From a virus, in the IMG/VR virus record IMGVR_UViG_3300030380_001556, positions 1 through 22,807 of that record: 22,807 nucleotides of DNA; one strand, 5' to 3'. Shown piece after piece: positions 7,241-14,394 of the stretch; position 1 is the stretch's first letter; every line of letters begins with the position of its first letter. The notes beneath the pieces were generated by a model. The model was not told the DNA's origin, searched no databases, and saw nothing but the letters and a program-made list of their open reading frames with translations. The position numbers were made by a program, and so were the translations under genes.

Positions 7241-9244
7241 TTATCCTAACGCAATAGCAAAAGCAATGGGATCGTCTATTGGGGCAAAACGAGCATCACT
7301 TTCAGTTTTTGTATAATGGGTTGACAGTGAGAAAGTACCGTAAGCTACTAAGTCTACAATATCTCCTGCTGTTGCACCCGATGCCAGTACAACTGCTGTA
7401 CCTGACGTAGCAGTAAAATCTGTACCTGCTAATAGTTTTACACCGTTTAAGTAAACATCTACAAATCCTGCATCGTAAGTTATGCTAAATGTAGTCTGTC
7501 CACTTGTGGCTGTATAAGTTTGTCTTGATGAAGTTCCGTTTACAGATGAACCTGCTGCTTGGAATCCACCAGAACCATAAACCTGCATAGAGTTTGTGGT
7601 AGTATTAAAATAAAGAGTTCCTGTCTGAAGAGCATCTCCATCGTTGTCTGTAGAGGGTGCTGAAGATTTAGCACCAAGGTATCTGTCATCAAACGAATCA
7701 AAACTAGCTGCTGCAGAGGTTGCACTAGAAGCTGCTGCTGTTGCACTACTTGCGGCTGCAGTGGCACTTGAGGCAGCGGCTGTAGCACTTGAAGCGGCTG
7801 CTGTAGCTGATGTTGCTGCTGCAGTACCAGAACTTAGAATACCGTCAACATATGTTTTTGTTGTAAGATCAGCACCTGCACTTGGAGTATAACTAGCAGT
7901 AATCTTGTTACTACCTGCATCTACCGCACCTGTGAGTGTGCCACCTGCTAAGGGTAAGAATGTATCTGTTGTATATTTCTTAGTTGCTGCATCTTGGTTA
8001 GCTGTAGGATCACCCAAGCCTGTAATCTTGTTTGTACCCATAGCTATAGCACCAGACATTGTACCACCTGCAAGTGGTAGCTTAGTAGCTATACTATTTG
8101 TAACTGTTGTACTAAAACTTGCATCATCACCTAATGCTGCAGCAAGTTCGTTTAGAGTGTTTAGAGTTCCAGGTGCTGAGTCTACTAAACTAGATATTTC
8201 AGAATCGACATAATTTTTCGTGGCAGCATCTTGTGCATTACTAGGATCTGTAACATTAGCAATTGTTGTACCTGTAACGTCTAGTGTTCCGTTGACTGTT
8301 ACATTGTTAAATGTAGATGTACCAGAACCTGCAGTTACGTTACCTGTCACATCACCTGTAATATCACCAGTAATGTTACCAGTTATATTACCTGTAATGT
8401 TACCTGAAAGGTTTCCAACAAAGCCAGAGCTTGCGGTAATAGTTGTACCTGTTATAGCGGCAGGTGTACTATTCCCAATAATAGTGCCATCAATATTACC
8501 ACCGTTAATATCAACAGTCGCCAGTGTCGCTTGACCAGATGTAGAAACAGTTGTAAAGCTACCTGCTGCAGCACTAGAAGCACCAATTGTTGTGCCATCC
8601 ACATTACCGCCATTAATATCCACCGTAGCATGAGTTGAAGTTCCTGTACTTGTTAAAGCTGTAAATGTACCTGCTGCTGCTGTAGAAGCACCTATTACAG
8701 TGCCGTCAATATTACCACCGTTTACATCTGCTGTAGTTACTGTAGTTGTACCTGTGGCAGTAAGATCAGTAAACGTACCTGCACCTGCAGAGGCTGCACC
8801 TATCGTTGCACCATCAATAGCACCACCATTTACATCTATGTTAGAAAAGGTAGCAGCACCTGTTACAACTACAGAATCAATATTACCAACACCATCAACA
8901 TACAAATCTTTAAATTTTAGTGAGGATGTACCAATGTCAATGTCATCATCAGTTACAGGAACAATAGCACCGTCTTGTATTCTTACTTGCTCTACTGCAG
9001 ATCCACTTACTTCACTAAAAAAACCTATGCGGTTATTACTAGTATCTATTACTACTTTGTTTAGCGCATCACTATCTGCTATAAGAGGAACATAACCTCC
9101 TTCAGTAGAACTACCATCATGCTTATGTCCAGTAGCTAAAGCAAAAGCATCTCGTAGAGCATTGTACTCTGCGTTTACTGGTGCAGCTTTAATAACCGCA
9201 TTAGCGATAATGTCTGCTGCTGATTGTCTTGAATAACCTGCCAT
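7241..9244 (-). CDS. Repeat-rich tail fibre protein
   Basis: This 667-residue protein directly follows the tail hub gene (stop TAA and start ATG abut). The N terminus (residues 1-60) has EYNALRDAFALATGHKHDG, a collar motif of marine podovirus fibres that probably attaches to the tail. Residues 137-258 hold four 36-residue units starting D(V/I)NGG-x-(I/V)DG. Residues 277-304 are seven 4-residue units (GNIT type). Residues 329-467 contain three 'DAATK-x-Y' segments joined by LPLAGGT-x-x-GA. Residues about 477-514 are alanine-rich SSATAAA heptads. The C-terminal part (FVDVYLNGVKLLAGTDF, VDLVAYGTF) is a widespread fibre-tip module. Such proteins form trimeric shafts. Confidence is high for fibre, low for receptor. 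Confidence 0.85.
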   Translation of the reverse strand: MAGYSRQSAADIIANAVIKAAPVNAEYNALRDAFALATGHKHDGSSTEGGYVPLIADSDALNKVVIDTSNNRIGFFSEVSGSAVEQVRIQDGAIVPVTDDDIDIGTSSLKFKDLYVDGVGNIDSVVVTGAATFSNIDVNGGAIDGATIGAASAGAGTFTDLTATGTTTVTTADVNGGNIDGTVIGASTAAAGTFTALTSTGTSTHATVDINGGNVDGTTIGASSAAAGSFTTVSTSGQATLATVDINGGNIDGTIIGNSTPAAITGTTITASSGFVGNLSGNITGNITGNITGDITGDVTGNVTAGSGTSTFNNVTVNGTLDVTGTTIANVTDPSNAQDAATKNYVDSEISSLVDSAPGTLNTLNELAAALGDDASFSTTVTNSIATKLPLAGGTMSGAIAMGTNKITGLGDPTANQDAATKKYTTDTFLPLAGGTLTGAVDAGSNKITASYTPSAGADLTTKTYVDGILSSGTAAATSATAAASSATAAASSATAAASSATAAASSATSAAASFDSFDDRYLGAKSSAPSTDNDGDALQTGTLYFNTTTNSMQVYGSGGFQAAGSSVNGTSSRQTYTATSGQTTFSITYDAGFVDVYLNGVKLLAGTDFTATSGTAVVLASGATAGDIVDLVAYGTFSLSTHYTKTESDARFAPIDDPIAFAIALG
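7703..7816 (-). repeat. Alanine/serine heptad repeat (21-bp unit)
   Basis: Residues about 477-514 of the 667-residue fibre consist of about five consecutive 7-residue units of the type SSATAAA. The 7-residue period fits a coiled-coil or trimeric alanine-rich stalk. Confidence 0.85.
8333..8416 (-). repeat. 12-bp tandem repeat encoding G(N/D)(I/V/L)(T/S)
   Basis: Seven consecutive 4-residue units (residues 277-304): GNLS, GNIT three times, GDIT, GDVT and GNVT. The DNA shows the matching period of 12 bases (variants of gttacctgtaat-like units on the plus strand). Short period and high similarity make this the likeliest site in the window for slippage-driven length change. Confidence 0.88.
8471..8836 (-). 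repeat. Four 108-bp repeats in fibre shaft
   Basis: Residues 137, 173, 209 and 245 of the 667-residue fibre each begin a unit D(V/I)NGG(A/N)(I/V)DG-x-x-IG, followed by AAAGTFT-type and Thr-rich stretches. The period is exactly 36 residues. The fourth unit is cut short and runs into the GNIT repeats. Confidence 0.85.
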
Positions 9245-10783
9245 TTAAAGTCTATCCCCCACGCCAAATGTCACAACTAGTCCTTGAATACTGTGTGAAG
9301 CACTGGTGTCATTAGTAACATATTTAAAAGAAACTGATCTACCTGATCCTTCAATATTAGTTCTTTGTACTGGTGATGGATTACCATCAAATATTGCCGT
9401 ACTGTTGTATACTGCCTCGTTATAGTAAGCAGCAGCACCTGTTGTTGATAAGTTAAAGTTAGTTGGGTTTAACGTATCTACATCTTCATAATCGTATACA
9501 GCAGACATAACAATTGAGTTATCACCCTCAGAACGTAAGTAAGTAGCTACGCTATAAAATATTTTTCTTTGTTCTGGATCTTGTAAATAATAGTAAGGAG
9601 TTTGAAATATACTAAATATGTTAGATCCTGCAAAACTATTACCGCTTTCTTGTTGTTGTACTTTACCGTCTGATGTTCCATGTAACACAATTTCGTTTTG
9701 ACCTATATACCCACTTGCTGCACAAGTAGCTGTAATACCTAACATCTGACTATATTCAAATTGCAGACCGTTAGGTGTTTGTCTAAATCCACCTATAATA
9801 CCTTGAGAGTCTGACCCTGCAAAAAAATATCTGAACTGTGTCTTTTGTCTTATTACAACAGCGTTAAGGCCTTCAAGGTCAATATCAAAAATGATGTCTG
9901 TAAAAATAGATTGTATGTCTTTTGATATTGTTTCAAGATTAACATCTCCTATCTTGTCCGTACCAGAAATAGGGCGTAAACCATCCTGTGATAAGAATAG
10001 TAGATCCCCACCTATTTCTATAACACTGTCTGTAGCTAAACAACCAAGATCGTCTGTAACAGTTTGTAGCACAAAGTTAGCTAATGCAGTGCCTGATAAT
10101 TTTTTAATATTTGTGTTACCAAATATAAATAGTTCGTTCCTAAATGATTTGATAGCAACTATAGGAAAACCTACATTTATTACACCTGCTCCGTTACCTG
10201 ACGCAAAATCTGTTTCTGCTAGTGGAGCACTAAAAAAGAGTTTAGTTGGGTGTGCAGGATCTCCTGCTAGAAACAAATGGTTTTGAAATATTGCAGAAAA
10301 CTTAGGATCTGTAGGTGCATCTGAATGTGTAATCTGTGTATATGTTGAACCATCATAAGTAGCTGCAGGATTTATACCGTCTGTTAATACAACCTTTGCA
10401 GTACCAAAGTTTAATTTAGAAAATCTAACCTTAGATACCCCTACCATTGTAGGTGAACCTGCAGTTGTTACAGCATCCCAAGATGAACTAGAGTTATTCC
10501 ATTTATGTAAGTAGTTGTTACCTGATGATGGTTTTCTGCAAGCTAGTATACCATCGTTAATACCGTCTGCTACAAAAACACCTAGAACACTTCCTGTTCC
10601 TGTTACTGTTCCGTAGTTGTTAGCAAACCCATTTATTTTTCTGTAACCACCAGTAACAGCAGGTTCATAATTAATTAAAGCTACGGCTGATCCAGGTTGT
10701 GTTTCACCTTGAGACAACACATCTCTACTAGTGTTTAAACCACCTTGAGCAAAAACTTTAAAAGAGGCTAGATTGTCAGCCAT
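9245..10783 (-). CDS. Tail hub/nozzle protein (T7 gp12-like role)
   Basis: The protein has 512 residues with a repeating beta-strand pattern across its length (VLGVFVADGINDGILACR, KVVLTDGINPAATYDG, AIFQNHLFLAGD, ELFIFGNTNIKKLSG, GGDLLFLSQDGLRPI), which suggests a beta-propeller. It begins immediately after the adaptor gene through a TAATG overlap and precedes the fibres. In podoviruses the gene after the adaptor (gp11-like) usually encodes the nozzle or tail tubular protein B that closes the tail and anchors the fibres. No enzymatic motif is visible. The call rests on gene order, size and fold pattern; I cannot show direct family membership. Confidence 0.65.
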   Translation of the reverse strand: MADNLASFKVFAQGGLNTSRDVLSQGETQPGSAVALINYEPAVTGGYRKINGFANNYGTVTGTGSVLGVFVADGINDGILACRKPSSGNNYLHKWNNSSSSWDAVTTAGSPTMVGVSKVRFSKLNFGTAKVVLTDGINPAATYDGSTYTQITHSDAPTDPKFSAIFQNHLFLAGDPAHPTKLFFSAPLAETDFASGNGAGVINVGFPIVAIKSFRNELFIFGNTNIKKLSGTALANFVLQTVTDDLGCLATDSVIEIGGDLLFLSQDGLRPISGTDKIGDVNLETISKDIQSIFTDIIFDIDLEGLNAVVIRQKTQFRYFFAGSDSQGIIGGFRQTPNGLQFEYSQMLGITATCAASGYIGQNEIVLHGTSDGKVQQQESGNSFAGSNIFSIFQTPYYYLQDPEQRKIFYSVATYLRSEGDNSIVMSAVYDYEDVDTLNPTNFNLSTTGAAAYYNEAVYNSTAIFDGNPSPVQRTNIEGSGRSVSFKYVTNDTSASHSIQGLVVTFGVGDRL

Positions 10784-11511
10784 TAGAGGACTCTTCCTAA
10801 CACTTGATTAGAAGAGTTTATTCTGTCTACTACTGTTGATCTTACTCTTAGTGGTTCGTCAACAAGAACTCTTCTCATTAACTTTATACCGTCTTCAAAA
10901 TTGTTTTGGTGCATTGCAGCACTCTGTTCATTAGATCTAAACCTCATCATGTACATCATAGCACCATCAATAAGAACGTGTTTAAATCTGTCTGGTATTA
11001 TCGCTGTGTCATTAAAAGCTGATAGGTCAGAAGGAAACTTGTAGTACACATATTCTATTTCGTAAGAGTTATCAGGAATAGGTGTAACTCCAAACTTTAA
11101 CTCATCTGTTTGATATACCAGAGTTGGAGCAGATATACCTGTTTGATCTCCTGTGTCATCAAAGTGTCTGTATCTTTGAATGTACTCTTCATAACTAATA
11201 GAAGGTAGGTGCATTGGAGTATTATCTACTGATGTTAATTTTTTGATGTAGAAGGTTTCCCAGTCAGCACCAGAATAATCAGCAGGAAAGTCGTATTGTC
11301 TTGTACCTGCTGCCAACGTTTGTGTTTGTGTTGTTTTTAAAAAAGGAAACTCTTGCCCTGTCTGATTGATATTTCTAATGGAGTTATTTATTGCATCTTT
11401 AGCTAAAGCTTGAACGTTACGCACTGTATCAAAACCATCACCAGAAGTATCTAAGGTAACTTCGTTTAATCTTCTTAGTAATTCGTTAACTAGAGTAACG
11501 TATGTAGCCAT
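10783..11511 (-). CDS. Head-tail adaptor protein (SU10 adaptor / tail tubular A-like)
   Basis: This 242-residue protein begins MATYVTLVNELLRRLNEV, continues with a helical stretch (LAKDAINNSIRNINQTGQEFPFLK) and then TRQYDFPADYSGADWETFYIKK. This 'LVNE-x-LRRLNEV ... I-x-x-x-x-WPFL/FPFL ... Y-x-LPADY' order is that of SU10-type adaptor proteins (PF24175 type), equivalent in role to T7 gp11. Twelve copies typically sit under the portal and receive the nozzle. C-terminal helix includes RFKHVLIDGAMMYMMRFR. Ribosome site GAAGGAT is about 9 nt before ATG, just after the hairpin at 11537-11558. The stop overlaps the start of the hub gene by one base, indicating coupled translation. Confidence 0.78.
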   Translation of the reverse strand: MATYVTLVNELLRRLNEVTLDTSGDGFDTVRNVQALAKDAINNSIRNINQTGQEFPFLKTTQTQTLAAGTRQYDFPADYSGADWETFYIKKLTSVDNTPMHLPSISYEEYIQRYRHFDDTGDQTGISAPTLVYQTDELKFGVTPIPDNSYEIEYVYYKFPSDLSAFNDTAIIPDRFKHVLIDGAMMYMMRFRSNEQSAAMHQNNFEDGIKLMRRVLVDEPLRVRSTVVDRINSSNQVLGRVL

Positions 11512-11536
11512 TACAAAAATCCTTCAGATAAGCTAA

Positions 11537-11558
11537 AGGGGCAAGTCTCCCTGCCCCT
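11537..11558 (-). terminator. GC-rich hairpin after capsid/decoration genes
   Basis: A perfect 7-bp stem (AGGGGCA at 11537-11543 with TGCCCCT at 11552-11558) and an 8-nt loop lie in the 57-nt gap between decoration and adaptor genes. In the leftward transcript the stem is followed by UUUAGCUUAU, which is a poor U-tract. It may be a weak terminator or an RNA-processing/3'-protecting hairpin that lowers tail-gene expression relative to capsid. Role uncertain; structure seen directly. Confidence 0.5.
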
Positions 11559-11568
11559 AAAGTTTTAG

Positions 11569-12105
11569 TTATGCTAGTAGATCACGATCCACTTCAGTCG
11601 GAGCACGTCCACCTCTTGGTCCTGTGTCAATGCAACATGCAATAACACGTAGGATACCAGATGTAACATCTGCAGAAGAAGCAATTAACTTAACGTCAAT
11701 TGTGTCTGTAGTTGTTACGTGTGCAGTAAACGTATCCGCAGCAGCAGTATTTACGACCATAGTTTGACCGTTTGTACCACCTGCTAGGAAGCCAGTAGAA
11801 GAAACATCTCCACCGTCAACAATATCATCACCTGCTGCAAAATCAATATCTACAGTTGGAGATGATCCGTTAAAAGCAGTCTCAACTTCAGCACCTGCAA
11901 ACAACACCATAGTGTTAGCAGGAATTTCTAGAAGTTGAAAGATATCCCCATTTGCACAGGAGTATCCGTCTTCTACCATTTTGGCAATGTCCAAACGTGC
12001 TTCACGCATGTACATTCCCATTGCTTGGTAACGTGAGGTAGCTGCTGCAATGCTGTTAGCGTCAACACCTACAGTAGCTGAGGAAGTCATATCATAAGTA
12101 GCCAT
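11569..12105 (-). CDS. Probable head decoration / minor capsid protein
   Basis: The protein has 178 residues. The first 50 are partly helical (SIAAATSRYQAMGMYMREARLDIAKM), the rest beta-rich (IFQLLEIPANTMVLFAGAEVETAF, TVDIDFAAGDDI, TDTIDVKLIASS) and the end is a charged RGGRAPTEVDRDLLA tail. The central part resembles the trimeric beta-barrel domains of decoration proteins seen after capsid genes in marine phages. Position immediately after the major capsid gene, with a very strong ribosome site (GGGAGGA, 7 nt before ATG), suggests high expression. Function is inferred from position and composition; a head-completion role is an alternative. Confidence 0.6.
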   Translation of the reverse strand: MATYDMTSSATVGVDANSIAAATSRYQAMGMYMREARLDIAKMVEDGYSCANGDIFQLLEIPANTMVLFAGAEVETAFNGSSPTVDIDFAAGDDIVDGGDVSSTGFLAGGTNGQTMVVNTAAADTFTAHVTTTDTIDVKLIASSADVTSGILRVIACCIDTGPRGGRAPTEVDRDLLA

Positions 12106-12119
12106 AAGTCAATCCTCCC

Positions 12120-13193
12120 TTACGCTGCGTTGTATTTAGCAGTAACCAAGGCTTCTGGCCTTAGTATTTTTCTGCCGTATAGGTGCATACCACGAACAAT
12201 GTCAGCAAAGCTGTCTGGGTCACGATATGTTTCAGTCTTACTGATCTGCTCTGCAGTTGCTACTGCTGAGTCATGACCTGCAACAATAACACCAAAGTTA
12301 CTGTTTTGGTTTGCAGAACCTGCAGTTCCTGAACCTGTACCTACGTGAGGAAGGTTAGAAGAAACATACATTCTGAAACCGTGCATGTTGTTCAGTACTA
12401 GACCGTTACGTAGTGCGCCTGATTCACCGTAGTCTGCGTTCAAGAATCGAGAGTCTTCATCAGACAAGATTTCCATAAACACAGGGTCAACCACTAGCCA
12501 TCTACCTTGTGAGTCAACTTGTTGTTGATCCAACAAACGTTTCATACGTGATATAATCATCGCAGGAGAAACAGTTGCTGTTGGTAGTGCTGTTGCACCT
12601 GGTAAACGTGCTGCTACAGGAATTGAGTGATCTCCTGCAGAAGACGTTGTGATGTTGCCAAATGAGTCCTTGCGGAGTTTCATTGATGTCAACAACTCGT
12701 CAGAACCTGCTGTTGCTACAGCTTTAGTTCCGTTTACCACGTCATTTACTGTGTCAGCATCTGTGTGTAAAGCAGACTGTTTAAAACCTGATAGATAACC
12801 AAGTACTTCTTGGTCATGCTGATCAGCTAAACGATATGCTGCACGATCAGTTGCAAGCTGCATAAAATTTGCGTGGCTATGCGCCTCTTCAATATCGTCA
12901 ATTTTAAAAGCGTAGTAGTTTGCTTTATCAACAACAAGAGAGAAGTCTTCGTCATCAAGGTCTTGTGCTGAAACCTGTGTGCCTCTTGCGTAGGCGCTCA
13001 CAGAAATTTCTGGCTCCTTGATAATTTTCACTGTATCACCTTGGGCAGCAATCTCCCCAAAATAATCAGAGTTAGTTATGTCTCCTACTACAGTACTCTT
13101 GCGAAAAGCAAGCTGTACTTTTTTGGAGTAGATTACGCTAGAAAAATTCCCGTTGGGAAGATTTCCGTAACCTGATGCGGTTTGAAAAGCCAT
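12120..13193 (-). CDS. Major capsid protein
   Basis: This 357-residue protein follows the scaffold gene and has the features of a HK97-fold coat protein of T7-like/marine podoviruses: N-terminal arm with FSSVIYSKKVQLAFRKSTVV, then a strand-rich E-loop region (GDTVKIIKEPEISVSAYARG), then QDLDDEDFSLVVDKANYYAF, the long spine helix (IEEAHSHANFMQLATDRAAY) and P-domain segments (RWLVVDPVFMEILSDEDSRF, GFRMYVSSNLPHVG). It ends LRPEALVTAKYNAA. No frameshifted extension (as in T7 10B) is visible after the stop. Ribosome site GAAGGA (13201-13206) lies 7 nt before ATG. It is preceded by its own promoter and a long leader, so it is likely the most strongly expressed gene here. Confidence 0.9.
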   Translation of the reverse strand: MAFQTASGYGNLPNGNFSSVIYSKKVQLAFRKSTVVGDITNSDYFGEIAAQGDTVKIIKEPEISVSAYARGTQVSAQDLDDEDFSLVVDKANYYAFKIDDIEEAHSHANFMQLATDRAAYRLADQHDQEVLGYLSGFKQSALHTDADTVNDVVNGTKAVATAGSDELLTSMKLRKDSFGNITTSSAGDHSIPVAARLPGATALPTATVSPAMIISRMKRLLDQQQVDSQGRWLVVDPVFMEILSDEDSRFLNADYGESGALRNGLVLNNMHGFRMYVSSNLPHVGTGSGTAGSANQNSNFGVIVAGHDSAVATAEQISKTETYRDPDSFADIVRGMHLYGRKILRPEALVTAKYNAA

Positions 13194-13329
13194 GATTAAA
13201 TCCTTCCATGATATTTGGCTTAATTGAGCTAAACACCTTGAAAGAGGCTGAACGTTCTAGGGTAACACATAAGTGGGCCTATACTTGTACAGGTAAGTCT
13301 TTTTTTGTAGTTTATGCTTTATTTGAAAA

Positions 13330-13373
13330 GTATCTTTGAAGGTAGTCCATATAGGAGGCTTCAATGAAGATAC
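13330..13373 (-). promoter_or_regulatory. 5' hairpin in capsid mRNA leader
   Basis: In the leftward RNA, GUAUCU + UUGAAG pair with CUUCAA + AGAUAC, giving a 12-bp stem with a 3-nt bulge and a 17-nt loop that contains CCUCC and a possible inner UCC/GGA pairing. Plus-strand arms are 13330-13341 and 13359-13373. The predicted transcription start of the adjacent promoter falls at about 13372, so the RNA would start inside the stem. Such 5' stem-loops protect mRNA from 5'-end-dependent decay, as known for ompA. Confidence 0.6.
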
Positions 13374-13378
13374 ACGTA

Positions 13379-13406
13379 GTTATATAGAAGACTCTTAAAG
13401 TGTCAA
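13379..13406 (-). promoter_or_regulatory. Strong sigma70-like promoter for capsid gene
   Basis: Immediately after the scaffold stop codon, the minus strand reads TTGACA (13401-13406, perfect -35), a 16-nt spacer, and TATAAC (13379-13384, 5 of 6 matches to -10). Transcription would start near 13372 and give a leader of about 180 nt before the capsid ATG. Its location in the only gap above 100 nt in the window supports a real function. Confidence 0.72.
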
Positions 13407-14342
13407 CTAATTAGATACGTCATAGATAAATTTACCTTTTTTCATTGCTTCAGCAATTTCATCTTGACGCTCCTCAAACTCCTTTGTTGACATTTTAGCT
13501 ACGTCAGACTCTTTTATTTGGCCTGAAGCACCCTTTGCATCAATAGAAGTACGAGTTCCTTTGGTAACGGTAGAAGCTGCAGCCTTTTTGCTATCACGCT
13601 TGTCTGCTACACTAATACCCTTATCAACTTTATAAAGATCAATAACACGAACAACTGAAGCAGGATCATCTGAGTTTTCGTACAGTGCATCCTTAACCCA
13701 TTTGGGTTGTTCATCTACCCAGTCGTGAAACTCATCTGAAGCTTTTAATTCGTCAAAGTCATCATGAGACTTACGTATGACGTTCTCAGCTTTTAATCTT
13801 AGAGCTTCGCTGTGTGCATCGTCTAATTCTTTTAATCTTGATTCAGCTTTACTAAACATCTGTTTAGCTTTTTCTTCTGCTATCTTGTTAAAGATACCTG
13901 CTACATCAGGATATTGTTTTGCCCACTCATCAATCTCTTCAGGAGTCTTTGGTGGTATTATTGTGTCTGATGCCTTGCGCTTTTCAAGAGCTTGGATTCT
14001 TTCATTCCACTCTTTTTCTTTTTCTTGCATGTGTCTACGCAAGTCACCGTAACGTTTCTTAAAAGACTTTTCTTCAGCACTTAGTCCTGAATCATCTTCT
14101 TGTGTTTCGGTTTTCTCTGTGGCTTCTTCTTGTTTGGTATCGTCTGTTGCTTGAACTTCTGTGTCCTCAGTATTCTCGCCACTGGGTTTATCTTCAACAA
14201 CTTCTTCACCTCGAGCCTCTGCTTCTAGTCGGGCAATCTCTTGCTCTTCTTCTTCCATACGCTTTTGTTTTTTTGCGTGGTTGTATCCACGATCTACAAA
14301 ACCTGCTGTTTTAGGTTTTTCTACTTCTGTTAATTCAGGCAT
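13407..14342 (-). CDS. Capsid scaffold protein
   Basis: The 311-residue protein is highly charged, with long helical and probable coiled-coil stretches (KRMEEEEQEIARLEAEARG, RRHMQEKEKEWNERIQALEKR, IAEEKAKQMFSKAESRLKELDD) and an acidic, Thr/Glu-rich disordered part at residues about 45-90. It has few hydrophobic core residues and no Cys. The C terminus (DVAKMSTKEFEERQDEIAEAMKKGKFIYDVSN, in parts) has the short amphipathic helix that scaffolds use to bind coat protein. Placement directly before the capsid gene, after portal, is the usual place. It directs procapsid assembly and is then lost. No protease domain is visible, so maturation cleavage by this protein is unlikely. Confidence 0.85.
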   Translation of the reverse strand: MPELTEVEKPKTAGFVDRGYNHAKKQKRMEEEEQEIARLEAEARGEEVVEDKPSGENTEDTEVQATDDTKQEEATEKTETQEDDSGLSAEEKSFKKRYGDLRRHMQEKEKEWNERIQALEKRKASDTIIPPKTPEEIDEWAKQYPDVAGIFNKIAEEKAKQMFSKAESRLKELDDAHSEALRLKAENVIRKSHDDFDELKASDEFHDWVDEQPKWVKDALYENSDDPASVVRVIDLYKVDKGISVADKRDSKKAAASTVTKGTRTSIDAKGASGQIKESDVAKMSTKEFEERQDEIAEAMKKGKFIYDVSN

Positions 14343-14364
14343 ATTTTTTCCTTTTCTGTTGGGG

Positions 14365-14378
14365 TCAGCCGTAGCTGA
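14365..14378 (-). other. UNCG-tetraloop hairpin before scaffold gene
   Basis: The 52-nt spacer between the 1167-residue protein and scaffold encodes UCAGC-UACG-GCUGA in the leftward RNA: a 5-bp stem closed by a C(UACG)G tetraloop, a known extra-stable loop class. No U-tract follows, so it is not a classical terminator. It may act in RNA processing or protection of the scaffold message. The scaffold ribosome site (AAAGGAA) lies just downstream. Confidence 0.45.
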
Positions 14379-14394
14379 GTAGCCTTATAGTTAT

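Noticed and set aside
12120-12135. T7-like frameshift producing an extended capsid protein
   Set aside because: No slippery heptamer is seen near the capsid stop and the next gene starts 15 nt later with its own strong ribosome site.
13283-13317. Plus-strand weak hairpin followed by a run of seven T, like a rightward terminator
   Set aside because: Stem is short with a mismatch, and there is no rightward gene to terminate.
13353-13387. Plus-strand AGGAGG followed by ATG and a 7-codon frame (MKIHVVI)
   Set aside because: The apparent ribosome site is the complement of the loop of the capsid leader hairpin, no plus-strand gene follows, and the frame overlaps the minus-strand promoter. Most likely chance.
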